Source: Oscillospiraceae bacterium
GTDB taxonomy: Bacteria; Bacillota; Clostridia; Oscillospirales; Oscillospiraceae
Assembly (NCBI GenBank): GCA_015068335.1
Contig: SVKT01000040.1
Coordinates: forward strand, 1-10,953
Reading direction: 5' to 3'
DNA: 10,953 nucleotides
This document shows positions 1-6,571 of the stretch, in pieces. The translations under genes were made by a program, and so were the position numbers. Every line of letters begins with the position of its first letter. Position 1 is the first letter of the stretch. Below the pieces are notes generated by a model. It was not told the origin of the DNA. It searched no databases and saw nothing but the letters and a program-made list of their open reading frames with translations.

Positions 1-2
1 CG

Positions 3-779
3 GCAACGGTCCGGAGAAACGGCAACACCTACACCTGCCTCACCGGAAGCGAGTCCATTTCCGCGCTGCTGACCCGGTTGGGTGCTGTTCCCACGCTGTT
101 TGAAACGGTTGCCGTGGATCTCACAACGGATTCCGCCGTTGACATCACCATCGCCACCGAGATCGTTTATTACGAAACCGATAAGGAAGCGTCCGACTTC
201 GAGACCATCCGCGTCCCCAACGACCAACTCCCCCAGGGAACGGAACAGGTGGCGCAGGAAGGCGCCGCCGGCGTACGCACGCTGGTCTATGAAGTTGTCT
301 GGTCCAACGGCGGGAAGGTCTCCCGCGAATTCTATGAGGAAACCGAAAACACTGCCGTCGACCAAATCGTGGAATACGGCACCGCCGTTTCCTCCGTCTC
401 CCGTGATGACAGGATCGCAGAGGTCCGCAAAAACGAGGATGGCAGCGGCACGCTGGTGTTCAGATCCGGCGCTACGATGAACTTCTCCTCCGCCCGCTCT
501 ATGACCGCCACCGCCTACACCACCGGTCACGACGGCGTCGGCACCATCACCGCCAGCGGCACGGTGGTTCACGTCGGTTCCGTGGCCGTTGACCCCCGCT
601 ATATCCCCTTGGGCACCCGCCTGTATGTCGTGACCAACGACGGCATCGTCTACGGATGCAGCGTTGCCGAGGACACGGGATACAGCATCAGAGGCGACAA
701 GATCGACCTGTTCTACAACTCGTTCCGCGAGTGTATCAACTTCGGCAGAAGAAGTTGCACCGTCTATATTTTGAAGTAA
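3..779 (+). CDS. YabE-like G5 and 3D domain cell-wall protein, 5' partial
   Basis: The frame is open to the left edge of the window, so the gene begins upstream; the TTG at 78 is internal, because in-frame codons with family-like residues continue before it. The visible part has a G5-type domain (about bases 140-390, with GTEQV, GAAG and SNGGKVS motifs), then a C-terminal 3D domain (about 500-776). The three aspartates that name the 3D fold are present: VDP at 591, EDTG at 672 and KIDLF at 705. Proteins of this type (YabE, Rpf2-like) are secreted or wall-bound, and the 3D domain resembles the catalytic core of MltA-type lytic transglycosylases, which suggests a role in peptidoglycan remodelling. 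In Bacillus, yabE lies just upstream of rnmV and rsmA; here rsmA follows directly. A strong terminator ends the unit. Confidence 0.85.
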   Translation, partial: ATVRRNGNTYTCLTGSESISALLTRLGAVPTLFETVAVDLTTDSAVDITIATEIVYYETDKEASDFETIRVPNDQLPQGTEQVAQEGAAGVRTLVYEVVWSNGGKVSREFYEETENTAVDQIVEYGTAVSSVSRDDRIAEVRKNEDGSGTLVFRSGATMNFSSARSMTATAYTTGHDGVGTITASGTVVHVGSVAVDPRYIPLGTRLYVVTNDGIVYGCSVAEDTGYSIRGDKIDLFYNSFRECINFGRRSCTVYILK

Positions 780-796
780 ATCCATCGTGCAGTCCG

Positions 797-831
797 CGCC
801 CCCGGTACCCATCGTACCGGGGGCGTTTTTT
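797..831 (+). terminator. Rho-independent terminator after the 3D protein gene
   Basis: A perfect 12-bp GC-rich stem (797-808 with 814-825) around a 5-nt loop is followed directly by six T. It ends the upstream gene and insulates rsmA, which has its own promoter. Confidence 0.93.
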
Positions 832-845
832 CCGCCAAACAGGGT

Positions 846-873
846 TTGCAAAGCACGGCGTTTCTGTTATAAT
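846..873 (+). promoter_or_regulatory. Sigma-A promoter of rsmA, extended -10
   Basis: The -35 box is TTGCAA (846-851), followed by a 16-bp spacer and a consensus TATAAT (868-873) preceded by TGT, which makes an extended -10. Transcription would begin near 880, about 22 bases before the rsmA ATG. The -35 box sits in the palindrome TTTGCAAA, which recurs at 6565-6572. Confidence 0.8.
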
Positions 874-887
874 CACCATAATCCTTG

Positions 888-895
888 AAAGGCGG
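888..895 (+). promoter_or_regulatory. Ribosome binding site that fixes the rsmA start
   Basis: AAAGGCGG lies 7 bases before ATG 903. An in-frame TTG at 885 lies upstream of this site and only a few bases after the predicted transcription start, so it is unlikely to be used. Confidence 0.7.
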
Positions 896-902
896 TATCG
901 CT

Positions 903-1754
903 ATGAATCTCTGTGACCAGAATACCATCCGCGACCTGCTGGGCAGACACGGATTCCACTTCTCCAAATCTATGGGGCAGAACTTCCTGATCGACCCGGA
1001 GACCCCCTACAACATCGCAGCCGCCTCACAGGCAGACAGTACCTGCGGCGTGCTGGAAATCGGCCCGGGCATCGGCCCCCTCACCTGCCAGTTGGCCCAG
1101 CGCGCAGGCAAGGTGGTTTCCGTGGAACTGGACAAATCCCTCCTGCCCGTGCTGGCCGAAACGATGGCTCCGTACAGCAATGTGGAGATCGTTTCCGGCG
1201 ACGCTATGAAACTGGATCTCGGGGCGCTGGCCGCCGAAAAATTCCAGGGTCTCACACCCATCGTGTGCGCCAATCTGCCCTACAACATCACCTCCCCCAT
1301 TCTGGAAAAACTCGTCGAGACTCCCTGCTTTGAAACCATCACCGTGCTGATTCAAAAAGAGGTCGCGCAGCGGCTCTCCGCCCCCCAGGGCTCTCCCGAC
1401 GGCGGTTCCTTCTCTCTGTTCCTGCAATATCATATGGAAACGGAATATCTGTTTGATGTTCCCCGGGAAAAGTTCCTCCCCGCCCCCAAGGTGACCTCCG
1501 CCGTGCTGCGCTGTGTGCGCCGGGAAAAGCCCGCCGTCGCCGTGGAAGATGAGGCGTTCTTCTTCAAAGTGGTGCGGGGCGCGTTCCTGCTGCGCAGAAA
1601 AACCCTTGCAAACAGTCTCTCCGCCGCCCTTCCCGCATACAGTAAGGAAGCGATTCAGGACGCCATTTGCGCCTGCGGACTGCCTGCGGATATCCGCGGC
1701 GAGCGGTTAACGCTGGAAGATTTTGCCCGTCTTTCCGAATCCTTGAAACGCTAA
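903..1754 (+). CDS. rsmA: 16S rRNA adenine dimethyltransferase RsmA (KsgA)
   Basis: This cytoplasmic SAM-dependent enzyme dimethylates two adjacent adenosines (A1518 and A1519 in E. coli numbering) in the 3' terminal hairpin of 16S rRNA, a late step in small-subunit assembly. The 283-aa product has the usual family length. Visible signatures are GQNFLID (25-31), the SAM-binding motif I EIGPGIGPLT (52-61), acidic E75, GDAMKLDL around D100, and the catalytic NLPYN motif at 124-128, followed by the VLIQKEVAQRL helix and a helical C-terminal domain. ATG 903 is chosen because of the RBS at 888. Loss of this enzyme is known to give kasugamycin resistance. Its place beside a YabE-like gene is a conserved Firmicute arrangement. 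No clear terminator follows, so some transcripts may run into pckA. Confidence 0.96.
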   Translation: MNLCDQNTIRDLLGRHGFHFSKSMGQNFLIDPETPYNIAAASQADSTCGVLEIGPGIGPLTCQLAQRAGKVVSVELDKSLLPVLAETMAPYSNVEIVSGDAMKLDLGALAAEKFQGLTPIVCANLPYNITSPILEKLVETPCFETITVLIQKEVAQRLSAPQGSPDGGSFSLFLQYHMETEYLFDVPREKFLPAPKVTSAVLRCVRREKPAVAVEDEAFFFKVVRGAFLLRRKTLANSLSAALPAYSKEAIQDAICACGLPADIRGERLTLEDFARLSESLKR

Positions 1755-1765
1755 ACGTTTACGTG

Positions 1766-1794
1766 TTGCATTTTCAAAAACGATGGGGTACGAT
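1766..1794 (+). promoter_or_regulatory. Weak candidate promoter of pckA
   Basis: TTGCAT (1766-1771), a 17-bp spacer and TACGAT (1789-1794) form a poor but correctly spaced sigma-A-like promoter in the 80-base gap before pckA. Both boxes depart from consensus, so the true start site could lie elsewhere, or pckA could also be read from the rsmA promoter. Confidence 0.3.
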
Positions 1795-1819
1795 GACAGT
1801 AGTGTCCCAGCATAAATTT

Positions 1820-1827
1820 AAGGAGGT
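1820..1827 (+). promoter_or_regulatory. Strong ribosome binding site of pckA
   Basis: AAGGAGGT is a full match to the anti-Shine-Dalgarno sequence, 7 bases before ATG 1835. It decides the start: the frame is open further upstream, to inside rsmA, but that part has no comparable signal. Confidence 0.88.
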
Positions 1828-1834
1828 TCCCTGT

Positions 1835-3523
1835 ATGTCTACGAAAGCCTACTATTCCAGAACCGAAATTGGCCCCGGTCAGGTCGGTTTTTCCAAGACC
1901 CGCTCTATCATTGAGGCCCCCTTCTACGGCAACAATGTGATCAAGGTCAATACTCTGAAAGAAGCCTATGAACTGGCCAAGAACTCCCCCGGCACCGTTG
2001 TGACCGATATGCCCGTTTACCGCGGTGAAGAGTTCGGTCTGGAACCCGACGCCAAGGTCCTGCTGTTCAACGACGGTTCCATCACTGGCCGTTATGCCGT
2101 TGCCCGCCGCATCACCGGCAAGCCCGGCGTCAACACCGCCGAACTGGATAAGATCGTGATGGATGCCGTGTACGACACCCGCTGGAAGACGATGTACCAC
2201 GCCGAGACCTATATCGGTCTGGACGAGGAATTTATGGTCAAGGCCCATCTGCTGATCCCCGAAGGCGAGGAAAACCTGCTGTACAACTGGATGCTGAACT
2301 TCCAGTACCAGTCTGACGAGTACGTCAAGATGTACAAGAGATCCAAGCCCGTGGGCGACGGCAAGGAAGCCGACATTTACATCTTCTCCGATCCCCAGTG
2401 GACCGGCGCTCCCGGAAGAGAAGACATCTGCGACCCCAAGTGCCTGTGCTACTTCAACACCGAAACTAACTGCGCCGCCATTCTGGGTATGCGCTACTTC
2501 GGCGAGCATAAGAAGGGCACCCTGACCCTGGCCTGGGCCATCGCCAACCGCAACGGCTATGCCTCCTGCCACGGCGGCCAGAAGGAGTACACCCTGGAAG
2601 ACGGCAGCAAGTACGTGGCAGCCGTGTTCGGCCTGTCCGGCTCCGGCAAGTCCACCCTGACCCACGCCAAGCACGGCGACAAGTATCCCGCCATCAAGGT
2701 GCTGCACGACGACGCCTTCATCATCAACTCCGACACCTGCTCCTCCGTTGCTTTGGAGCCCACCTATTTCGACAAGACCGCGGACTATCCCGTGGATTCC
2801 CCCGATAACAAGTATCTGCTGACCGCCCAGAACTGCTCCGCCACTCTGGACGAGGACGGCAAGGTCGTTCTGGTCACCGAGGACGTCCGCAACGGCAACG
2901 GCCGCGCCATCAAGAGCAAACTGTGGTCCCCCAACCGCGTTGACAAGATCGAGTCCCCCGTCAACGCCATCTTCTGGATTATGAAGGATCCCACCATTCC
3001 TCCCATCGTCCGCCTGAAAGGCGCCGCTCTGGCCTCTGTTATGGGCGCCACGCTGGCCACCAAGCGCTCCTCTGCCGAGCGTTTGAAGGAAGGCGTCGAT
3101 CCCAATGCTCTGGTCGTGGAGCCCTACGCCAACCCCTTCCGTACCTATCCTCTGGTCAACGACTATGAGAAGTTCAAGAAGTTGGTCGCCGAGAAGAACG
3201 TCGCCTGCTACATTATCAACACCGGCGACTTTATGGGCAAGAAGGTCACCAAGGAGATCACTCTGGGCGTCCTGGAATCCGTGGTGGAGTCCAAGGCCGA
3301 CTTCAAGCCCTGGGGCCCCTTCTCCGACATCGAAATCTTCGAGCAGGAAGGCTTCGTGCCCGATCTGTCCGACGCCGATTATGTTGCACAGTTGAAAGCC
3401 CGTATGCAGGATCGTCTGAACTATGTGGAAGGCCTGCAAGATGCCGAGGGCGGCTTCAACAAACTGCCCGACGATGCCGCCGCCGCCATCCGCAAGGTGG
3501 TCGACGAGGCCAACACCCTGTAA
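1835..3523 (+). CDS. pckA: Phosphoenolpyruvate carboxykinase (ATP), divergent clostridial type
   Basis: The enzyme interconverts oxaloacetate plus ATP with PEP plus CO2 plus ADP. In fermenting anaerobes it often runs towards oxaloacetate and conserves ATP, but the direction here is inference. The 562-aa product is slightly longer than the usual 520-540. Active-site elements can be aligned by eye with E. coli PckA: an early TGR motif, YFGEHKKG (K226/K227), H246 at the same 19-residue spacing from the second lysine, the P-loop GLSGSGKST (266-274), the metal-binding D292/D293, and IPPIVRL supplying the arginine near the nucleotide. Outside these motifs it is clearly divergent: the usual GDDEHGW is HDDAF, and the region after the P-loop carries inserted residues. 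A strong RBS precedes it and a GAAA-loop terminator follows. It appears monocistronic, or weakly linked to rsmA. Confidence 0.93.
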   Translation: MSTKAYYSRTEIGPGQVGFSKTRSIIEAPFYGNNVIKVNTLKEAYELAKNSPGTVVTDMPVYRGEEFGLEPDAKVLLFNDGSITGRYAVARRITGKPGVNTAELDKIVMDAVYDTRWKTMYHAETYIGLDEEFMVKAHLLIPEGEENLLYNWMLNFQYQSDEYVKMYKRSKPVGDGKEADIYIFSDPQWTGAPGREDICDPKCLCYFNTETNCAAILGMRYFGEHKKGTLTLAWAIANRNGYASCHGGQKEYTLEDGSKYVAAVFGLSGSGKSTLTHAKHGDKYPAIKVLHDDAFIINSDTCSSVALEPTYFDKTADYPVDSPDNKYLLTAQNCSATLDEDGKVVLVTEDVRNGNGRAIKSKLWSPNRVDKIESPVNAIFWIMKDPTIPPIVRLKGAALASVMGATLATKRSSAERLKEGVDPNALVVEPYANPFRTYPLVNDYEKFKKLVAEKNVACYIINTGDFMGKKVTKEITLGVLESVVESKADFKPWGPFSDIEIFEQEGFVPDLSDADYVAQLKARMQDRLNYVEGLQDAEGGFNKLPDDAAAAIRKVVDEANTL

Positions 3524-3534
3524 TCTTGAATCAG

Positions 3535-3568
3535 ACAAAAAGCACCCGAAAGGGTGCTTTTTGTTTTT
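3535..3568 (+). terminator. Rho-independent terminator of pckA
   Basis: An approximately 12-bp stem closed by a GAAA tetraloop (loop 3548-3551) ends in a T run interrupted once by G, 11 bases after the pckA stop codon. The A-rich left arm pairs with the T tract. Confidence 0.92.
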
Positions 3569-3571
3569 AAT

Positions 3572-3600
3572 TTGTAACGATTTTCCGTTATCTCTATGGT
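3572..3600 (+). promoter_or_regulatory. Candidate promoter of the lipoprotein gene
   Basis: TTGTAA (3572-3577), a 17-bp spacer and TATGGT (3595-3600) each match four of six consensus bases. The site lies directly between the pckA terminator and the RBS at 3613, where a promoter is expected. Confidence 0.45.
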
Positions 3601-3612
3601 ATTCTCTATAAA

Positions 3613-3619
3613 AAGGAGG
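3613..3619 (+). promoter_or_regulatory. Ribosome binding site that fixes a TTG start
   Basis: AAGGAGG lies 8 bases before TTG 3628. An earlier in-frame GTG at 3619 overlaps this site and cannot be the start, so the less common TTG is the best choice; it also gives a well-formed signal peptide (MKR followed by a hydrophobic run). Confidence 0.8.
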
Positions 3620-3627
3620 TGTTGCCA

Positions 3628-4176
3628 TTGAAGCGTGTTTGTCATCTGCTTCTGACGATTCTTGTGATATTCTCTCTGACTGCCTGCGCCTCATCAGAGG
3701 TTTCCCGGGAGGAGTCCACATACGAAAAAGATGGGTTTACTGTGGACAGAGAAGCCGGAACCATTACCAAAGGCGAGGACGTCTACCATTACAAGGTCAC
3801 CGGCAGCGAAAACACCCGGGGGATCACCATCACCTACCCCAACGGCGCCACCTACTATTTCACCTGGAGCGGAAATGTCGGTACGGGCGGGTGGAGCGAT
3901 GACTATGACCCGGATCGCTACGTTGACGGCGACACACTCTGCGACGTCATCTCCTTTGAACCGCCGAAGGAAACTCGCAGCAGCGGCGGCTATCCGCTGT
4001 TCGGTCTGCTCTTCATCGCCATCGGCCTGTTCAGCGCCTGGAACCCCACCGCCGCCTGGTATCTGGAATGGGGCTGGCGCTATAAGGACGCAGAACCCTC
4101 GGATACCGCCCTGATGATCGAACGGATCGGCGGCGTTTTTGCCATCCTTGTCGGCATTGTGGTAATGTTTCTCTGA
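3628..4176 (+). CDS. Putative membrane lipoprotein with two C-terminal transmembrane segments
   Basis: The function is unknown. The 182-aa product starts at TTG with a lipoprotein signal peptide: MKR, a hydrophobic stretch, then the lipobox LTAC with C20 as the predicted lipidated residue. Residues about 21-118 form a polar domain rich in Thr, Gly and Tyr (YPNGATYYFTWSG) that would sit outside the membrane. Two hydrophobic segments follow, near 122-142 and 166-182, joined by a loop with the pattern WRYKDAEPSDTALMIERIGG. That C-terminal pattern resembles small clostridial membrane domains of the DUF6199 kind; this recollection needs a profile search. A lipid anchor together with a two-helix tail is an unusual topology. 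The gene is monocistronic, with its own candidate promoter and a strong terminator. Confidence 0.8.
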   Translation: MKRVCHLLLTILVIFSLTACASSEVSREESTYEKDGFTVDREAGTITKGEDVYHYKVTGSENTRGITITYPNGATYYFTWSGNVGTGGWSDDYDPDRYVDGDTLCDVISFEPPKETRSSGGYPLFGLLFIAIGLFSAWNPTAAWYLEWGWRYKDAEPSDTALMIERIGGVFAILVGIVVMFL

Positions 4177-4190
4177 ACCTGATTTTCCTC

Positions 4191-4221
4191 AAAGGACGCT
4201 GTTTCCGCAGCGTCCTTTTTT
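4191..4221 (+). terminator. Rho-independent terminator of the lipoprotein gene
   Basis: An 11-bp stem (4191-4201 with 4208-4218) around a 6-nt loop leads into a run of six T (4216-4221) and begins 14 bases after the stop codon. Confidence 0.92.
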
Positions 4222-4297
4222 CTGCGCACACCTAAGCGCATAGGCTTCAAAAAAATGGACACACTCCCTCTATCTGCACAAAAAGGAGTGGTCCGCT

Positions 4298-4963
4298 ATG
4301 TTCAAACACGAAAAACTGCTGTTTCATCCCGTCGAGATCGAAAAGCCCAATCCCCAGTACGCCGCACTGTTGCAGGAACAACTGGGCGGCGGCAACGGCG
4401 AACTGAAAGCCGCTATGCAGTATATGTCCCAAAGTTTCCGCATCAAAGATCCCAAGATCAAAGACCTGTTTCTGGACATTGCCGCCGAGGAACTCTCTCA
4501 TATGGAAATGGTGGCGCAAACCATCAATCTGCTCAACGGGCACGATGTGGACGCCGCCGCGGTTCCTGCCGGCGAGATCCAGACCCACGTGATCCTGGGC
4601 CTGAATCCCGGGCTCATCAACGCCTCCGGCTACTCCTGGACCGGCGACTATGTCACCGTCACCGGCGATCTGTGCGCCGACCTGCTCAGCAACATCGCCT
4701 CCGAGCAGCGCGCCAAAGTGGTATATGAATATCTCTATCGACAGATCAACGACAAGAAGGTGCGGGAGACCATTGACTTCCTCCTCAACCGGGAAGAAGC
4801 CCACAACCAGATGTTCCGGGACGCCTTCAACGAAGTGCAGAATTCCGGCTCCAACCGGGACTTCGGCACCACAAAAGCCGCGAAAATGTATTTCTCCCTC
4901 TCCGATCCCGGCCCCAATGTTTTCGCAGGCAAAGACGTCAAGCCCGTTCAATTTGAGAAATAA
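4298..4963 (+). CDS. Manganese catalase family protein, CotJC-like
   Basis: A ferritin-like dimanganese protein of 221 aa. Known members either dismutate hydrogen peroxide (true Mn catalases, roughly 260-300 aa) or are spore-coat proteins (CotJC, about 190 aa); this one lies between the two in length. All expected metal ligands are visible: E35 in GELKAAMQY, E65 and H68 in EELSHME, E136 in SEQRAKVVYEYL, and H169 in REEAHNQMF, so the dimanganese site looks intact. The C-terminal tail after about residue 185 is short. ATG 4298 has AAGGAG 9 bases upstream. No cotJA or cotJB gene is adjacent, so the coat role is less certain; a peroxide-defence role in an anaerobe is equally plausible. I saw no convincing sporulation promoter. 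A bidirectional terminator follows. Confidence 0.9.
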   Translation: MFKHEKLLFHPVEIEKPNPQYAALLQEQLGGGNGELKAAMQYMSQSFRIKDPKIKDLFLDIAAEELSHMEMVAQTINLLNGHDVDAAAVPAGEIQTHVILGLNPGLINASGYSWTGDYVTVTGDLCADLLSNIASEQRAKVVYEYLYRQINDKKVRETIDFLLNREEAHNQMFRDAFNEVQNSGSNRDFGTTKAAKMYFSLSDPGPNVFAGKDVKPVQFEK

Positions 4964-4972
4964 TCGAAAGCC

Positions 4973-5005
4973 AAACCACGCCGCACGGATCGTGCGGCGT
5001 GGTTT
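4973..5005. terminator. Bidirectional terminator between convergent genes
   Basis: A perfect 15-bp stem (4973-4987 with 4991-5005) around a 3-nt loop lies between the catalase gene (+) and the immunity-like gene (-). T-rich sequence follows on both strands, though neither tract is a pure T run. Confidence 0.85.
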
Positions 5006-5023
5006 CGTTCTTCTCTCATCATT

Positions 5024-5461
5024 TCAGGTGCGGTCGGGGAACTTGCGACAAAGGGCGTCCAGTTCCGCGATCAGAGCGGTCATTTCCTCCGCCGTCATAT
5101 GGGCATACAGTTCCGCCACATCTTCGTCCTCCATCGTGTTGGGCAGCGTGAAGGACACGAAGAAGCGGAAGCCGTCCTCCACCGCATCGGCGGAGAGCAT
5201 AAAGTACGGTTCGGCAAATTCGCTTTCATAGCGCTGCTTCAAGCCCGCCTTCACCACTTTCAGCCCCGCTGTCATCTCCTGCAATTCGTAGGTCAGCAGA
5301 CAACTGTTGGAATCCTTGATGACCAGCCCATCTTCGTTGACCCAGGTAGCGCGCAGCACCAGCCAGTTGCGGTCGTCGCTGCCGGGGTCGCCCCCGTCGG
5401 GCGGGAACTCATAATTGACAACTTCCAGTTTCAGGCTGGATTCCTCGTTTTTGAACAGCAT
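5024..5461 (-). CDS. WapI-immunity-like small protein
   Basis: A 145-aa acidic, soluble protein with no signal peptide or membrane segment. The N-terminal half carries the pattern LKLEVVNYEFPP followed by a D-rich loop and DRNWLVLRATW (residues 10-39), then a CLLTYELQEM segment. This Y-E-F-P, D-x-NWL and T-x-EL layout resembles proteins annotated as WapI family immunity proteins, which protect a cell from its own WapA-type toxin; the assignment is by recollection and moderate. No toxin gene is in the window. The ATG lies 12 bases after the stop of the aldo/keto reductase gene and has AAGGAG at a spacing of 8, so the two are almost certainly co-transcribed. Many such proteins are solitary and of unknown role, so a toxin-antidote function should not be assumed. 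Confidence 0.7.
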   Translation of the reverse strand: MLFKNEESSLKLEVVNYEFPPDGGDPGSDDRNWLVLRATWVNEDGLVIKDSNSCLLTYELQEMTAGLKVVKAGLKQRYESEFAEPYFMLSADAVEDGFRFFVSFTLPNTMEDEDVAELYAHMTAEEMTALIAELDALCRKFPDRT

Positions 5462-5473
5462 TCTTCCCTCTCC

Positions 5474-6502
5474 TTATCGGTCGTTGTGATGCTCTGCGTA
5501 AAACGCGTCGTAATCTTCCAGCATCAGACGCAGCAGCGCCGGCGTATCCAGTCCGTAAGGGCAGCGGGACTTGCAGGCGTCGCAGTGGATACACATCTCG
5601 ATCTTGTGCATCTTGGCGTACCAGGTATCCGTCATATACTGCTGGTACGGCGAGCGGCGCAGCAGCGCATTCATCCGGGCTGCCTGGGGAATGTCGATCC
5701 CCGCGGTGCAGGGCAGGCAATAGCCGCAACTGCGGCAGAAGTTGCCGGCCAGTTCCTTGCGATCCTTCTCGATGACAGCCTGCAATTCCGGTGTCATACG
5801 GGGGTCGCGGCGGTCCAGTTCCAGCCACTCGTCCAGTTCCCACTCGTGCTGAATTCCCCAGATAGGCACCACGTGGGGATACTCCCGCATAAAGGCATAA
5901 CAGGCCTCGGCGTTGTTCAACAGTCCGCCGGAGAGGCCCTTCATAGCGATGTAGCCCATATCCGCCTTGCGGCAGGCCTCCACAATGGCAAAATCCGTAT
6001 CTGCGGCCAGATAGCAGAACGGGAATTGCAGCGTTTCAAAGTTGCCGGACGCCACCGCCTCCATCGCCAGTTTCGGACGATGGTTCGTGATACCGATATG
6101 GCGGATATAACCCTTTTTCTGCATCTCCACCGCTGCGGCGTAGGCGCCCTCCGGGTCTTCGGGATCGGGAAGTTCCGCAGGATTGTGGAACTGGAACAGA
6201 TCAATATAGTCCGTTTGCAGATTGCGCAGGCTTTGCTCGATATGGGCCAGCACCGTCTGCTTGTCCTTTCCGGCACTCTTGGTGGAGATGATAACATCCT
6301 TCCGCACATCGTGCAGCGCAGCGCCCAGTTTCTCCTCGCTGTCTGTATAGGCGTTGGCGGTGTCGAAATAGTTCACGCCGGCGTCAAAAGCGCGGCGCAC
6401 CAGTCTGGCTGCGGCTTCTTTTGAGATGCGCTGAATGGGCAGCGCACCGAAAGAGGTGCGGGACACCAGCAATTCTGTCTTTCCCAATCTGATTTTTTCC
6501 AT
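5474..6502 (-). CDS. Aldo/keto reductase with C-terminal 4Fe-4S cluster motifs
   Basis: A cytoplasmic oxidoreductase of 342 aa with an N-terminal TIM-barrel AKR domain. The catalytic tetrad is complete: D47 and Y52 in FDTANAY, K75 in STKSAGK, and H106 in FQFHN. The C-terminal extension has two cysteine clusters, C256-C259-C262-C265 and C304-C307-C310-C314-P, the second a classic ferredoxin-type motif, so at least one and probably two Fe-S clusters are bound. This suggests coupling between a nicotinamide or carbonyl reaction and one-electron carriers; the substrate is unknown. The Met at 6502 is chosen because AGGAGGGG lies 5-7 bases upstream and the sequence from there begins the usual KIRLGKTELLVSR strand; the open frame further upstream crosses the promoter. 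It is the first gene of a two-gene unit with the immunity-like gene. Confidence 0.93.
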   Translation of the reverse strand: MEKIRLGKTELLVSRTSFGALPIQRISKEAAARLVRRAFDAGVNYFDTANAYTDSEEKLGAALHDVRKDVIISTKSAGKDKQTVLAHIEQSLRNLQTDYIDLFQFHNPAELPDPEDPEGAYAAAVEMQKKGYIRHIGITNHRPKLAMEAVASGNFETLQFPFCYLAADTDFAIVEACRKADMGYIAMKGLSGGLLNNAEACYAFMREYPHVVPIWGIQHEWELDEWLELDRRDPRMTPELQAVIEKDRKELAGNFCRSCGYCLPCTAGIDIPQAARMNALLRRSPYQQYMTDTWYAKMHKIEMCIHCDACKSRCPYGLDTPALLRLMLEDYDAFYAEHHNDR

Positions 6503-6543
6503 ACGGTCCCCTCCTGATCTGTCCGGAATTTTTCGATAAATCC

Positions 6544-6571
6544 ATTGTAGCACAGTTTCCGCTGTTTGCAA
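6544..6571 (-). promoter_or_regulatory. Promoter of the aldo/keto reductase unit
   Basis: On the minus strand, TTGCAA (6571-6566), a 16-bp spacer and TACAAT (6549-6544) preceded by TGC make a strong extended -10 promoter. Transcription would begin near 6537, about 35 bases before the ATG. The spacer holds the inverted repeat ACAG-N6-CTGT (6552-6565), a possible operator. Confidence 0.75.

Noticed and set aside
78..80. TTG at 78 as the start of the 3D protein
   Set aside because: In-frame coding sequence continues to the window edge, there is no RBS before it, and it falls inside the protein.
885..902. TTG at 885 as an earlier start for rsmA
   Set aside because: It lies only about 5 bases after the predicted transcription start and upstream of the RBS that serves ATG 903.
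1746..1760. AAACG-CTAAA-CGTTT inverted repeat over the rsmA stop codon as a terminator
   Set aside because: The stem is only 5 bp, AT-rich and not followed by a T run.
1751..3721. A 656-codon open frame on the minus strand, opposite pckA
   Set aside because: It is a by-product of GC-rich codon bias in pckA. Its translation is low-complexity, rich in Gly, Val and Leu, has no recognisable motif, and runs across the pckA terminator.
4239..4247. CATAGGCTT as a sporulation sigma -10 box upstream of the CotJC-like gene
   Set aside because: It resembles the CATANNNTA consensus with one mismatch, but the correct distance upstream falls in the T run of the previous terminator, with no matching -35.
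5099..6424. A 441-codon open frame on the + strand, opposite the aldo/keto reductase
   Set aside because: The minus strand codes for a complete enzyme with all catalytic and Fe-S residues; the + strand frame has no motif and spans two real genes.
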